DNA from: Niallia nealsonii
GTDB taxonomy: Bacteria > Bacillota > Bacilli > Bacillales > Cytobacillaceae
Length of the DNA stretch: 64,000 bases
NCBI RefSeq assembly: GCF_002835805.1
Contig: NZ_PISE01000025.1
Span: forward strand, 24,917-88,916
Reading direction: 5' to 3'
Notes under the pieces: generated by a model
The model's input: only the letters and a program-made list of their open reading frames with translations
What the model was told of the DNA's origin: nothing
The model's database searches: none
Shown: positions 8,075 through 17,283 of the stretch, piece by piece
Layout of the letters: the number at the start of each line of letters is the position of its first letter
Numbering within the stretch: the stretch's first letter is position 1
Translations under genes and position numbers: made by a program

Positions 8075-8413
8075 CAAAATACTCCTTTCTTTTCCATTAT
8101 TCCAATTGCATAAGAATCAGCGCCCAGCCTACTCTTGCTTTGCAGGAAGACTTTTTGCTTCAGACAAAAATTATGTAAGCCTGTTGTTTAAAAAACAGAA
8201 AAAAGTGAATAAGATAAAACAACCTTCCAAATGTAGATTTCTGCATTTATGTAAAATTAGTGTGTACCCATTTATCCAACGTTTTTAATAAATCAAAAAA
8301 TTCCCTATAGCTATATACCCTAAATTTGTTAAAATAAATGTAAAAAAACTAAAAATATATGCCAAAATCCCCCATATAATTTAATGAAAGACATATAAAG
8401 GGGAGGTAGTATA
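8075..8413. other. Intergenic region, no gene seen
   Basis: The 5' part (8110-8165) is more GC-rich than its surroundings (CAGCGCCCAGCC) but has no coding frame with a binding site. The rest is AT-rich leader of the 60-codon gene. Confidence 0.4.
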
Positions 8414-8596
8414 ATGGTAAGGCTTAATACTTTATACCATCATAAAAGTAAAGGTTGGCAATCGAAACAAATCATTTATCAAATTCCTCCATCTATCGGC
8501 GAAACGGTCAAAATAGATAAGGTTCATTATAAAGTCATCAATATTATTCATTATGCAGAAGATGGAACATTAGAAATAGTCGCACAGGCAGAGTGA
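8414..8596 (+). CDS. Small hypothetical protein (60 aa)
   Basis: 60-residue soluble protein with an excellent AGGGGAGGT binding site and its own terminator. It reads VRLNTLYHHKSKGWQSKQII and later GETVKIDKVHYKVINIIH, a beta-rich pattern. No family recognised. It converges on the manganese transporter operon. Confidence 0.7.
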   Translation: MVRLNTLYHHKSKGWQSKQIIYQIPPSIGETVKIDKVHYKVINIIHYAEDGTLEIVAQAE

Positions 8597-8606
8597 TTTA
8601 TAGGAG

Positions 8607-8641
8607 AAAAGGAATGCATTCTCTATTTGCATTCCTTTTTT
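8607..8641. terminator. Bidirectional terminator
   Basis: AAAAGGAATGCA / TGCATTCCTTTT stem followed by T6 on the plus strand. It separates the convergent 60-codon gene and the manganese lipoprotein gene. Confidence 0.85.
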
Positions 8642-8648
8642 CTATATC

Positions 8649-9584
8649 CTATTCTGCCAGCCCTTCGTGAATGGTTTCTAAATTCCATTTCACCATTTTT
8701 AAGTAACTATCTCCTTCTGATCCTGGCTTTCCAACAGAATCGGTGAATACTTTTCCTTTTATTTTAACACCTGAATCATTTGAAACCATTTCCATGCTTC
8801 GTGGATCTACACTTGATTCCACAAATAGCGCAGGTACATGGCCTTCTCTAATAATATCAACAATTCGTTTTACTTGGGCGCTTGTTCCTTGGCTTTCTGT
8901 ATTGATTTCCCAAATATATTCTCCTTTTAAGCCATATGCTTCTGCAAAGTATTTAAAAGCTCCTTCACTTGTTACCAACACCCGGCGTTTTTCTGGAATA
9001 TCGGCAAATTTTGCTTTTGCTTCTTCATGCAATTCACGTAAACTGCTAATATATTTATCTGCATTTTCCTCATATGCCTCTGTATTTTTTGGATCTTTTT
9101 TAATTAATGCATCCCTTACATTTTCTGCATATTTAATGCCATTGTTTAAATCCAGCCATGCATGAGGATCTTGTTCTGTTTCTTTTCCTTTAGATGTTAA
9201 ATATTTCGGTTCTACGCCTTTACTGATGCGAAAAACTTCTTCATCTTCTTTATCTTTTTTCCCTGCTGTCTCTAACATCTTATTAAACCAGCCATTTGCT
9301 GTCTCTAAGTTTAGTCCATTGTAAAAAATCATATCTGCATCCGTACTTGCACGAATATCAGCAGGTAGTGGATCGTATTCATGAGGATCTTTACCGACTG
9401 GAACAATCGAATGAACCGTTACATGCTCACCTCCCACATTTTCGATGATGTCAGCAAGAATTGAATAGGTCGCAACAATTTTCACCTTTCCATCTGATTC
9501 CTTTTTCTTTTCTGTTTGGCTGCAGCCAACAAATACAAACAAGCAAACTAACAGAATAAATCCTGTGTATAACCATTTTCTCAT
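8649..9584 (-). CDS. mntA: Manganese ABC transporter substrate-binding lipoprotein
   Basis: Extracytoplasmic metal receptor of a cluster A-I ABC importer, 311 residues. A signal peptide ends in FVGC (lipid-anchored Cys21). The four metal ligands of the PsaA/MntA family are all present at family positions: His68, His141 (QDPHAWLD), Glu207 (TSEGAF) and Asp282 (FTDSVG). The Asp and the absence of a His-rich loop favour manganese over zinc. It is the last gene of an operon, with ATPase and permease upstream (20-bp gap to the permease), behind an MntR-like operator. Confidence 0.92.
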   Translation of the reverse strand: MRKWLYTGFILLVCLFVFVGCSQTEKKKESDGKVKIVATYSILADIIENVGGEHVTVHSIVPVGKDPHEYDPLPADIRASTDADMIFYNGLNLETANGWFNKMLETAGKKDKEDEEVFRISKGVEPKYLTSKGKETEQDPHAWLDLNNGIKYAENVRDALIKKDPKNTEAYEENADKYISSLRELHEEAKAKFADIPEKRRVLVTSEGAFKYFAEAYGLKGEYIWEINTESQGTSAQVKRIVDIIREGHVPALFVESSVDPRSMEMVSNDSGVKIKGKVFTDSVGKPGSEGDSYLKMVKWNLETIHEGLAE

Positions 9585-9604
9585 AAAAAATCCCCCCCTT
9601 TATG

Positions 9605-10465
9605 TTAACGTGATAAAGCACGTTGTTTATGTGCTCGCAATTTATTCCACAAAACTCCTTGTTTTGGCGAAAAAATAAAGGCAAGGAGAAAAAATATCGT
9701 AGAAACTACCACAATTGTCGCACCAGATGCCAAGTTATAAATATAGCTGTAGTAAAGGCCAATAATAGAAGACAAAGTACCGAAGATTACAGCAAGGCCG
9801 ATCATAACGGACAAGCGATTTGTTAATAAATATGCCGTAGATGCCGGCGTAATTAACATGGCAACAACTAAAACGATTCCTACGGTCTGCAAGGAAGCAA
9901 CCGTCACTAAGGTTAATAATGTCATAATCAAATAATGAATTACTCTATTTGGCAGTCCATAAGCTTGTGACATTGTAGGATCAAAGGAACTTACTAATAA
10001 TTCTTTAAAAAAGGCAAATACAATAATTAAGATAAACACGCCGATAAAAAATGTAATCCACATATCCGACGATCGGACTGCAAGCACATTGCCAAATAAA
10101 ATATGATAGAGATCACTGGAACTTTTCACCATCGTTATTAAGATAATTCCTAGTGCAAAAAACGTACTAAACATAATGCCGATTGCTGCATCATTTTTTA
10201 TTCTGCTGTTTTGACTAACATAACCAATGCCAAGTGCTGCTATAAGTCCACTAATTACTGCTCCAAAAAAGAAATTAAGACCAAAAATATAAGAAATGGC
10301 GACACCTGGCAATACAGCATGACTAATTGCATCTCCCATTAAAGACATGCCCCTTAAAATAATAAAGCTTCCAATTACCCCGCAAATAATTCCAACCATT
10401 ACTGAAGTGACCAATGCTTTTTGCAAAAATGCATAATCCATTACCGCCTGAATAAATTCCATCAT
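9605..10465 (-). CDS. mntC: Manganese ABC transporter permease
   Basis: Membrane channel subunit of the importer, 286 residues with about eight hydrophobic helices. The N-terminal half carries GDAISHAVLPGVAISY, characteristic of ABC-3 family metal permeases. It lies 12 bp after the ATPase gene and 20 bp before the lipoprotein gene, so it is co-transcribed. Only one permease gene is present, unlike the two (mntC, mntD) of B. subtilis; a homodimer is the likely form. Confidence 0.93.
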   Translation of the reverse strand: MMEFIQAVMDYAFLQKALVTSVMVGIICGVIGSFIILRGMSLMGDAISHAVLPGVAISYIFGLNFFFGAVISGLIAALGIGYVSQNSRIKNDAAIGIMFSTFFALGIILITMVKSSSDLYHILFGNVLAVRSSDMWITFFIGVFILIIVFAFFKELLVSSFDPTMSQAYGLPNRVIHYLIMTLLTLVTVASLQTVGIVLVVAMLITPASTAYLLTNRLSVMIGLAVIFGTLSSIIGLYYSYIYNLASGATIVVVSTIFFLLAFIFSPKQGVLWNKLRAHKQRALSR

Positions 10466-10477
10466 GTATCTTCCTTT

Positions 10478-11254
10478 CTACACTTGTTCTGCATTAACAG
10501 ACTGCTGAAATGTTTCTTCTTGCAAAAAAGACTGAAATTGAAATTCTGCTTCATATGCCTGCATAATATGCTCCCGCTTAAACACTTCACAAACAGGACC
10601 TGCTTTAATAATCGTTTTATTTAATAAAACAAGATCATCAAAATACTTCTCCACTTTACTTAAGTCATGGTGAACAACAACAACTGTGTTGCCTTCACCT
10701 TTCAATTCTTTGAGTATTCTGACAATTACTTCTTCACTGGCCATATCAATTCCAACAAAAGGTTCATCTAAAAGATACAGTTGTGGTTTTTGAGCAAGCG
10801 CTCTTGCCATAAATACACGCTGCTGCTGTCCACCCGACAATTCACCAATTTGCCTTTTGGCATAAGCCTCCATTCCTACCCTTTTTAAACATTCATAAGC
10901 CCATGCTTTTTCTTTTTTTCCAGGTCTGTGAAAGAGTCCTAATAAAGGATACGTACCTAATAGCACCGTATCAATGACTGTTATTGGAAATGTCCAGTCA
11001 ATATTGCTGCGCTGTGGCACATAGGCAATTCTTTTTTTATTTTTTTTGACTGGTTCCTGGAATATTTCCACTTCTCCCTTATCTTTTGGCGTTAACTCTA
11101 GCAATGCTTTCATAAATGTAGATTTCCCTGCTCCATTTGGACCAACAATCCCAATTAATCTGCCGCTTTCCAGCTCCACACTTAAGTCGAATAAAGCAGG
11201 ATTGCCCTTATAAGAAACCGCTAAATCTTTCACCCTTATAATTTCCATTTCCAT
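10478..11254 (-). CDS. mntB: Manganese ABC transporter ATP-binding protein
   Basis: ATPase subunit, 258 residues. Walker A is GPNGAGKST (38-46), the Q-loop lies in IAYVPQRSNIDWTFP, the signature is LSGGQQQR and Walker B is LYLLDEPFVGID, followed by the switch histidine in VVVVHHDLS. It is the first gene of the operon, downstream of the MntR-like box. The C-terminal tail (FQFQSFLQEETFQ) is not conserved. Confidence 0.94.
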   Translation of the reverse strand: MEMEIIRVKDLAVSYKGNPALFDLSVELESGRLIGIVGPNGAGKSTFMKALLELTPKDKGEVEIFQEPVKKNKKRIAYVPQRSNIDWTFPITVIDTVLLGTYPLLGLFHRPGKKEKAWAYECLKRVGMEAYAKRQIGELSGGQQQRVFMARALAQKPQLYLLDEPFVGIDMASEEVIVRILKELKGEGNTVVVVHHDLSKVEKYFDDLVLLNKTIIKAGPVCEVFKREHIMQAYEAEFQFQSFLQEETFQQSVNAEQV

Positions 11255-11297
11255 CCCTCTTTCATTGAGACAAGTTTATTTACCCACACTAATTATT

Positions 11298-11311
11298 TTT
11301 CCCTAATGCAA
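11298..11311 (-). promoter_or_regulatory. MntR-type operator
   Basis: Minus strand TTGCATTAGGGAAA matches the MntR box known from Bacillus mnt promoters (TTTGCNTNAGGNAAA type). It lies just downstream of a TACAAT -10-like hexamer, so Mn-loaded MntR would block transcription of the transporter. Confidence 0.7.
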
Positions 11312-11330
11312 CTTTTATGGTGATTGTAGC

Positions 11331-11348
11331 ACATCTATTTTTAGATGT
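11331..11348. promoter_or_regulatory. Perfect palindrome in the mnt promoter
   Basis: ACATCTATTTTTAGATGT: 7-bp arms around TTTT, just upstream of the candidate -10. It is distinct from the MntR box and may be a second operator or part of the -35 region. Confidence 0.4.
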
Positions 11349-11491
11349 ACAGAATTATTTACTTATTTTTTCGCAACTAGCCTGTTTTTTTAATAAGATC
11401 TGATCAACTTCACAGATGCTACATAATACTTCAAATTATTCTCTTATCGCCAATAAGTTTCCAAAAAAATAATATCAATTTATTTAAACGA

Positions 11492-11532
11492 CAAAAATGC
11501 CCATTTGAAAAAATCAAATGGACATTTTTTTA
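11492..11532 (-). terminator. Terminator of the LLM oxidoreductase gene
   Basis: Minus strand: AAAAATG(T)CCATTTGA pairs with TCAAATGGGCATTTTT, a long stem ending in U-rich sequence, about 30 bp past the stop codon. Confidence 0.85.
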
Positions 11533-11564
11533 TTTTATCATCTATGTCAGAAAAAGTGTTCTTC

Positions 11565-12620
11565 CTATTTCTTATTCTCCTTTTCCCAACGGCTAACCTC
11601 TTCTTTGACGATTGGTGCTACTTCTTTTCCTAGTAATTCGATCGCTTTCATTACATCAGCATGAGGCATCGTGCCAACTGGGACATGGAGCATAAAACGA
11701 GTAATGCCGACGTTTTTGCGGAGATAAATGATTTTTTCTGCGACTGTCTGAACGTCTCCTACATATAATGCTCCTTCTAATGTGCAGGCATTATCAAAGG
11801 TGTCCCGAGTATATGGTCCCCATCCTCGTTCTTTTCCAAGTTGGTTCATGACCTGCTGTGTTGGCCGGAAAAACTTATCTTTTGCCTCGTGTGTTGTCTC
11901 TGCCACAAATCCATGGGAATGGGAAGCTACTGGCAATTCATCTGGATTATGACCTGCATGTTTAGCAGCTTTTTTATAAAGTTCCACAAGAGGAGCAAAT
12001 TGTCTAGGGCTGCCACCAATAATGGCTAAAACAAGGGGCAAACCTAATAAGCCTGCACGAACCACTGATTCAGAGTTGCCGCCGCTGCCAATCCATACTG
12101 GCAATGGATCTTGTACAGGTCGAGGGTATACCCCTCGATTATTAATAGCTGGACGATGCTCTCCTTTCCATGTTACTTTTTCTGATTCTCGTATTTTTAA
12201 TAAAAGTTCCAACTTCTCTTCAAATAACTGATCATAATCCGCTAATTCATATCCAAATAAAGGAAATGACTCAATAAAGGATCCTCTTCCAGCCATAATT
12301 TCTGCCCGGCCATTTGAAATGCCGTCAAGTGTTGCAAAGTCTTGAAATACTCGAACTGGATCTGCTGATGACAGCACCGTAACAGCACTTGTCAATCGAA
12401 TTCGTTTTGTTTGTGATGCTGCTGCTGCTAAAACCAAACTTGAAGAGGATGCAGCAAAATCTTCCCTGTGATGCTCGCCGACACCAAAAATATCTAATCC
12501 CACTTGATCTGCGAGAATGATTTCTTCCACTACTTGCCGAAGTCGCTCTGCGTGACTAATTACTTCCCCCGTGTCCACATCTGGTGTTGTTTCTACAAAT
12601 GTACTTATCCCTATTTCCAT
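11565..12620 (-). CDS. LLM class flavin-dependent oxidoreductase
   Basis: Luciferase-like TIM-barrel oxidoreductase, 351 residues, full length. Typical landmarks: GVGEHHREDFAASS near residue 46, TSAVTVLSSADPVRVFQDFATLD, and PVWIGSGGNSESV after residue 170. Such enzymes use FMN or F420; Bacillus makes FMN. The substrate is not predictable. AGGAGGATTTTTT precedes the ATG. It has its own terminator and precedes no obvious operon partner; the SRPBCC gene upstream is in the same direction with a 39-bp gap, so co-transcription is possible. Confidence 0.9.
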   Translation of the reverse strand: MEIGISTFVETTPDVDTGEVISHAERLRQVVEEIILADQVGLDIFGVGEHHREDFAASSSSLVLAAAASQTKRIRLTSAVTVLSSADPVRVFQDFATLDGISNGRAEIMAGRGSFIESFPLFGYELADYDQLFEEKLELLLKIRESEKVTWKGEHRPAINNRGVYPRPVQDPLPVWIGSGGNSESVVRAGLLGLPLVLAIIGGSPRQFAPLVELYKKAAKHAGHNPDELPVASHSHGFVAETTHEAKDKFFRPTQQVMNQLGKERGWGPYTRDTFDNACTLEGALYVGDVQTVAEKIIYLRKNVGITRFMLHVPVGTMPHADVMKAIELLGKEVAPIVKEEVSRWEKENKK

Positions 12621-12659
12621 AAAAAATCCTCCTGCTTGTTTGTTGGCCCTATGTATTTT

Positions 12660-13145
12660 TTATTCTATGAACCGCTTCAAAACTCTTCTATATTCCTTAT
12701 GCCAATTTTCCCATCTTTCCATCGAAAAATCTAGTTTTTGTCCTTTTAATAAAGCCTCAAATAACTCCAAACATTCATGCCAGCCTGCTAGATCTTTTGC
12801 TGCATGGTCATTTAACTCCTCTATGTATTCTTTTAATTGAAAGAAACACCCGCCTTCCTCTGCAGCAAGTTCAAAACGAACCGAACCTTCTCCCCATTCA
12901 AATTGCAGCAAAAAAAGTGGGTCATACTCCATAATTTTCATATCAATAGATTCATTTGTCCCGTCATTCATAAAAAATTTAATTCTACCATTTTTTCTTA
13001 ACTCTTCCACTTGAAGATTGGACATCCAGTTTTTCAAATGGTCATTTTCTGTCAATATTGCCCACACTTCTTCGATAGAATAATGGTAATACCGATTGTA
13101 AATTGCTCTATATTTTTCCCCATTTTTTCCTATAACCGCAAGCAT
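12660..13145 (-). CDS. SRPBCC (AHSA1-like) domain protein
   Basis: 161-residue START-like protein. The pattern YYHYSIEEVWAILTENDHLKNW, then LFLLQFEWGEG and LKEYIEELNDHAAKDLAGWH, is the AHSA1-type helix-grip fold with its hydrophobic cavity. It probably binds a small ligand; no enzyme activity is predicted. AAAGGATGATAGG precedes the ATG. It may form a two-gene unit with the LLM oxidoreductase downstream. Confidence 0.82.
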   Translation of the reverse strand: MLAVIGKNGEKYRAIYNRYYHYSIEEVWAILTENDHLKNWMSNLQVEELRKNGRIKFFMNDGTNESIDMKIMEYDPLFLLQFEWGEGSVRFELAAEEGGCFFQLKEYIEELNDHAAKDLAGWHECLELFEALLKGQKLDFSMERWENWHKEYRRVLKRFIE

Positions 13146-13263
13146 CCTATCATCCTTTCTATTAAACCATATAGATTTTGCATAAAACTGATTTCCTCTA
13201 TTACTTTCATTATAAGATGGAGAAAATAGAATTCCTAATCTTATTGTTTGAAAATAGAAAACT

Positions 13264-13299
13264 AAAAAAAGCGCATCGAAAGAAATGATGCACTTTTTC
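13264..13299 (-). terminator. Terminator of the Gfo/Idh/MocA gene
   Basis: Minus strand hairpin AAGTGCATC...GATGCGCTT followed by T7, 10 bp past the stop codon. Confidence 0.8.
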
Positions 13300-13308
13300 T
13301 ACATTCCG

Positions 13309-14304
13309 CTATTTTTGATAATAATCTGCAATCAGCTGATCCATTACCCAATTTGTTCTTGCAGCAGTTTTTCCAGTACTAGAACTAACTTTTTTCCCTA
13401 TTAATTCATCCACGATTTCTTGAATTAAATATTTTTGAATATGGCGAGGATTTTCTATTGTCCATTGTTCCTTTCCTTTTGCTGTTACTAGCGTGATAGA
13501 ACTATCGCCAAAGGTTGAAAAGGTTAGCTTTCCTTCGCTGCCAACGATTTCATTTTTATCAATATGGTCAAAAGCAGAAAAACACCATGTTCCTGTTCCA
13601 TGTATACCTGATTCAAATAAGTACGTACCTGTAACGATATCTTCTGCGTGATATGCATCATTTTGATTAGATGCAAGCCCTTTAACTTCTTTAATGGGAC
13701 CAAGCAAATAATCAAGAATATCCAGTGTATGGCTTGCAAGGTCGAGAAACAATCCTCCCCCAGCTATTTCTGGATTGACACGCCAAGGCTGTTCTTTAGG
13801 AGTTTGCCCTTCGTTGTTTGCTGGCTGAAAATGTGTTGTCTGAACAAAACGAAGTTCACCCAGTACACCGCTTTCTATTATTTCCTTAATCTTTCGAAAG
13901 CGTGGCAATGCACGGCGATAATAGGCCACAAATAAAGGAATATCTCCTTGTTCGCAAATCTCTATCATCTCCAAACACTCTTTTGCCGTGCGTGCCATCG
14001 GCTTTTCTACATATACAGGCTTTCCTGCTTTTGCTGCTTTTATCGTATATTCATTATGTACATTAGGCGGTGTCGCGATATAAATGGCATTAACCTCTGG
14101 ATCATTAATTAATGCATCCGCATTGTCATACCATTTTTTCACTTTATGGCGCATTGCATAGTCTTTCGCAAGCTCCCCATTTCTTCTCATAACCGCTGCA
14201 ATCTGTGAATTTTCTGCTTGCTGCAAGGCTGGTCCGCTTTTTACTTCTGTCACATCTCCACAGCCAATAATTCCCCACCGCACTTCTTTTAAGTATGATT
14301 TCAT
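13309..14304 (-). CDS. Gfo/Idh/MocA family oxidoreductase
   Basis: NAD(P)-dependent sugar or inositol-type dehydrogenase, 331 residues. ATG at 14304 is chosen (AAGGAGG eight bases upstream) over a GTG nine bases earlier. The N-terminal Rossmann motif is WGIIGCGDVT, then the conserved VYVEKPMARTAKEC (catalytic Lys of EKP), and GGGLFLDLASHTLDILDYLLG in the C-terminal domain. The substrate is unknown. It is monocistronic with a terminator. Confidence 0.92.
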   Translation of the reverse strand: MKSYLKEVRWGIIGCGDVTEVKSGPALQQAENSQIAAVMRRNGELAKDYAMRHKVKKWYDNADALINDPEVNAIYIATPPNVHNEYTIKAAKAGKPVYVEKPMARTAKECLEMIEICEQGDIPLFVAYYRRALPRFRKIKEIIESGVLGELRFVQTTHFQPANNEGQTPKEQPWRVNPEIAGGGLFLDLASHTLDILDYLLGPIKEVKGLASNQNDAYHAEDIVTGTYLFESGIHGTGTWCFSAFDHIDKNEIVGSEGKLTFSTFGDSSITLVTAKGKEQWTIENPRHIQKYLIQEIVDELIGKKVSSSTGKTAARTNWVMDQLIADYYQK

Positions 14305-14365
14305 TTTCTTCACCTCCTTTTATATTATTCGGCGTTACATATAGAAACCCCCTTCAAGGCATGTA

Positions 14366-14408
14366 AAAAGAACGATTCAAAGATATTATCCTCAAATCGT
14401 TCTTTTAA
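14366..14408 (-). terminator. Terminator of the truncated hemoglobin gene
   Basis: Minus strand AAAAGAACGATTTG and CAAATCGTTCTTTTT-type arms with T5 after the stem, 12 bp past the stop codon. Confidence 0.8.
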
Positions 14409-14419
14409 AAAGGCAAATA

Positions 14420-14785
14420 TTATTTATACTGTATATCATCTCTTAAAGAAGCAACTTTTGTTAATGCAGTATCAATATCCGCTTCTTCCACCCCAAAATG
14501 TGCTAAAGCATCATGAAGATGTGTCGCAATTGCATTAAAGTGGGCTGGCTGAATATTCATTCCTTCATGCGCTTTTGCCATTGACTTTCCTGTGTACTGT
14601 TTGGGGCCACCTAATGCAAAACTAATAAATTTCGTTTGATGGCCAATTTGTTTTTTCACATCTGTATTTTTGAAAAAATGGCTAACCGTATCATCTTTCA
14701 ATACCAACTCATGGTAAAAATACTCCACCACTTTTTCAATAGCTTGTTCTCCGCCAACTTTTTCATAAAGGGTTTGTTCCATCAT
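14420..14785 (-). CDS. Group 1 truncated hemoglobin
   Basis: Single-domain heme protein of 121 residues, the normal length. Predicted proximal heme ligand is His73 in KAHEGMN; the distal B10 tyrosine is in YFYHEL (about 22-24); GGPKQYTGKSM lies just before helix F. Group 1 members bind O2 and NO and often detoxify NO. GGAGAGTTGC precedes the start. Monocistronic. Confidence 0.92.
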   Translation of the reverse strand: MMEQTLYEKVGGEQAIEKVVEYFYHELVLKDDTVSHFFKNTDVKKQIGHQTKFISFALGGPKQYTGKSMAKAHEGMNIQPAHFNAIATHLHDALAHFGVEEADIDTALTKVASLRDDIQYK

Positions 14786-15050
14786 GCAACTCTCCTATTT
14801 TATTATTCTTCTCCTTATCTTTTGCTCTTTTTTGTTTTTATATTCTATAAGCAATAGATTTTTTCTTATTGTACTAAATTACGTTCAATAGAGCGATTGT
14901 TTTTTAAATTTCTTTTTTATTTCCAAGAAGTTTTCTATTACTTCGTTATTTTTTGCCATTTTCAATGGAAAGGTTTATAAATCTCCTGCAGGTGTATATA
15001 TAGAGTAATCCATTGATTATGAGTTTGCTAACTTAAAGGAGGAATATATA

Positions 15051-15284
15051 ATGAGTGTTTTGCAAAGAATTTCATTAGTGCTTGTTATTATAGGAGCGGT
15101 AAACTGGGGGCTAATTGGTTTTTTCCAATTTGATCTTGTTGCTGCCATCTTTGGTGGTCAAGATGCTGCATTATCCAGAATTATTTATGGTTTAGTCGGT
15201 ATTGCCGGTCTTTTAAATCTATCCTTATTATTTACATCTAAATCAGCAACTGCCACAAGAACTAGCGCAAGAACCAATCATTAA
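15051..15284 (+). CDS. DUF378 family membrane protein
   Basis: 77-residue protein with two hydrophobic helices (about 5-27 and 42-62). The IGAVNWGLIGFF signature of DUF378 (YuzA-like) is clear. The function of the family is unknown. AAAGGAGG binding site. It ends in a Ser/Thr/Ala/Arg-rich tail and has its own terminator. Confidence 0.9.
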   Translation: MSVLQRISLVLVIIGAVNWGLIGFFQFDLVAAIFGGQDAALSRIIYGLVGIAGLLNLSLLFTSKSATATRTSARTNH

Positions 15285-15292
15285 TTCATGGA

Positions 15293-15319
15293 GAGCTGGA
15301 ACTAACCAGCTCTTTTTTT
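15293..15319 (+). terminator. Terminator of the DUF378 gene
   Basis: GAGCTGG / CCAGCTC stem with 6-nt loop and T7. Confidence 0.9.
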
Positions 15320-15671
15320 GTGCATTCTTCTAAATTGTATTTTTTGTCGGAAAATATAATTTGAACTATTTAGATATCTAAAAGTTTTATATATTGATAT
15401 AAAAACAAGTTCTTTCTAAAAACTATTGGAGTAATTTTGTGCGTAAAAACAGTCTTTTTTTGTATATCTATTGGATTTATTTAAGCAACTGACAAAAGAA
15501 ATGCAGTCTTCACCTAAAAAACTAACACTATAGGAAAAATCGCAAAAGTTCCAGTGACTACATCATACTAAAAAAAGGACCTAATAATGATTTGCTCTAT
15601 GCCAATCCTAGATCCTATGATAAAACAACTTGTAGTCAACTACTTCCATACGGGGATATTAATTTTCATAA

Positions 15672-15758
15672 AAGCGCAAAAAGGAAACAGTTCTTACTGC
15701 TAAAGATAAAGCAGGAAATATCAGCAGCAAAGCAACAAAAACAGTAGTGAAACCCTAA
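15672..15758 (+). pseudogene. C-terminal remnant of an Ig-like repeat surface protein
   Basis: The frame KRKKETVLTAKDKAGNISSK, continuing to ATKTVVKP and TAA, is the last beta strands of a bacterial Ig-like domain (AKDxAGNxS motif). No start or upstream domain remains in frame; scattered coding-like words around 15540 (KIAKVPVTTSY) suggest the rest decayed. The remaining sequence of 15320-15671 is AT-rich without a gene. Confidence 0.45.
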
Positions 15759-15779
15759 AACCTATTATTTTTTCAACCA

Positions 15780-15815
15780 AAAGAGCCCCCATCACAAAAT
15801 GGAGGCTCTTTTACT
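15780..15815 (-). terminator. Terminator of serA
   Basis: Minus strand AAAAGAGCCTCCAT / ATGGGGGCTCTTTTGG stem with TTGAAAAAAT beyond, about 20 bp past the serA stop. Confidence 0.85.
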
Positions 15816-15835
15816 AAACACCCTATTTCAAACCC

Positions 15836-17035
15836 TTAGATAAGACGAGTTGAAACAACGCCTTCGATTTGAGCAATTTTTTCATATAAAGCTGGTAAAA
15901 TATCGCCAGTTACTTCATTGTCAATATCAATCATAGTATAAGCGTATTCTCCTCTGCTTCTGTTTACCATATCAGCAATATTTAGGCCTAAGCTAGAGAT
16001 TGATAATGTCATTTGTCCTACCATATTAGGGACATTTTTATGGAATGCAGCAACACGTTGTTTTCCTGCATATGGAAGATAAACCCCTGGGAAGTTAACA
16101 GAGTTTTTAATATTTCCAGTTTCTAAGAAATCCTTCACTTGACGCGCAGCCATAATAGCACAGTTTTCTTCAGACTCAGCTGTAGATGCACCAAGATGTG
16201 GAACAGGAATCGTATTTTTCATTTTTAATACTGCTTCATTTGGGAAATCCGTAATATATCTGCCTACTTTTCCGTTTTCAAGCGCTTGTTCCATATCTGT
16301 TTCGTTTACAAGTTCACCGCGAGAGAAATTAAGAATTTGAACACCTTGTTTCATAATGCTGAATGTGCCTTGGTTAAACATTCCTCTTGTATCATTTGTT
16401 AAAGGAACATGCACCGTAATATAATCAGCACTTGCAAATAGTTCTTCAATCGTCATAGCACGCTGTACGTTTCTAGATAAATTCCATGCTGTATCAACAG
16501 AGATGAATGGATCAAAACCAATTACGTCCATATCTAAGTCTAGTGCATTGTTTGCTACAAGTGCTCCAATTGCACCTAAACCAATAACTCCCAATGTTTT
16601 TCCTTTAATCTCATTGCCGACAAATTGTTTTTTTCCAGCTTCAACTAGTTTAGGAATTTGATCGCCTTCATTTACAAGTGTTTTTGTCCAAGCCACTCCA
16701 TCAAAAAGATTACGAGATGAAGCCATTAAACATGTTAATACCATTTCTTTTACCGCATTTGCATTTGCTCCAGGCGTATTAAAAACAACAATTCCTTGTT
16801 CTGTGCATTTTTCAACAGGGATATTATTAACACCTGCACCAGCGCGGGCAATTGCTTTTAAATCATCGCCAAGTGGAGTTTGATGCATGTTAAAGCTGCG
16901 AACAACAATAGCATCTGGATTGTCGCTGTCATTATCAATAACATAGTTCTCTTTATTGAATACCTTCAAACCATTTTCTGCAATGTTATTTAACGTTTTA
17001 ATTGTTTTCATTTTATTTAATATGCTTGTGCTCAT
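15836..17035 (-). CDS. serA: D-3-phosphoglycerate dehydrogenase
   Basis: First enzyme of serine synthesis: oxidises 3-phosphoglycerate to 3-phosphohydroxypyruvate with NAD. 399 residues, the short form. Residues 1-90 are the substrate domain with RAGAGVNNIPV; the NAD domain has VIGLGAIGALVAN, then the catalytic His in IPVPHLGASTAESEEN. The last 75 residues form an ACT domain (serine feedback). GAGGAG precedes the ATG. A ZTP riboswitch with terminator lies in its leader, so expression should follow 10-formyl-THF shortage rather than only serine. Confidence 0.95.
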   Translation of the reverse strand: MSTSILNKMKTIKTLNNIAENGLKVFNKENYVIDNDSDNPDAIVVRSFNMHQTPLGDDLKAIARAGAGVNNIPVEKCTEQGIVVFNTPGANANAVKEMVLTCLMASSRNLFDGVAWTKTLVNEGDQIPKLVEAGKKQFVGNEIKGKTLGVIGLGAIGALVANNALDLDMDVIGFDPFISVDTAWNLSRNVQRAMTIEELFASADYITVHVPLTNDTRGMFNQGTFSIMKQGVQILNFSRGELVNETDMEQALENGKVGRYITDFPNEAVLKMKNTIPVPHLGASTAESEENCAIMAARQVKDFLETGNIKNSVNFPGVYLPYAGKQRVAAFHKNVPNMVGQMTLSISSLGLNIADMVNRSRGEYAYTMIDIDNEVTGDILPALYEKIAQIEGVVSTRLI

Positions 17036-17183
17036 GTTTTATTTCTCCTCTTTATTAAAATTAATTAAAATTAATTAAATTTCACTAGCTTAATTAGCAT
17101 CTTATCTATAACACTTGCTTTTTTTAAATTTTCTAAATATAAAGAATTAAATAGCCTTCAAATCTCCCCTCCTATTAAACAGA

Positions 17184-17212
17184 AAGAGGCAAGGGAGATT
17201 CCCTTACCTCTG
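17184..17212 (-). terminator. Expression-platform terminator of the serA riboswitch
   Basis: Minus strand CAGAGGTAAGGGA pairs with TCCCTTGCCTCT, followed by TTCTGTTT. It abuts the aptamer 3' end, so ligand binding would favour the antiterminated form. Confidence 0.8.
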
Positions 17213-17283
17213 CCCAGGCGAACGGCTACGACGCTGTATGCTCCCTCACGGTTCTCCGTGCTTCGCCAGTTACATACAGCCTT
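17207..17283 (-). promoter_or_regulatory. ZTP riboswitch (pfl motif) upstream of serA
   Basis: Minus strand: P1/P2 arm GGCTGTATGTAACTGGCGA, a small hairpin CACGGAGAACCGTG, then GGGAGCATACAGC closing the stem, a short linker, and the pseudoknot domain GCCGTTCGCCTGGGC. These are the conserved elements of the pfl/ZTP aptamer, which senses the purine intermediates ZMP/ZTP. The rest of 17036-17509 is AT-rich leader and the start region of the CDF gene. Confidence 0.9.

Noticed and set aside
8106..8288. 60-codon plus-strand gene
   Set aside because: No ribosome binding site and random-looking codon use.
12571..12840. 89-codon plus-strand gene
   Set aside because: It is the reverse-strand shadow of the SRPBCC gene and has no binding site.
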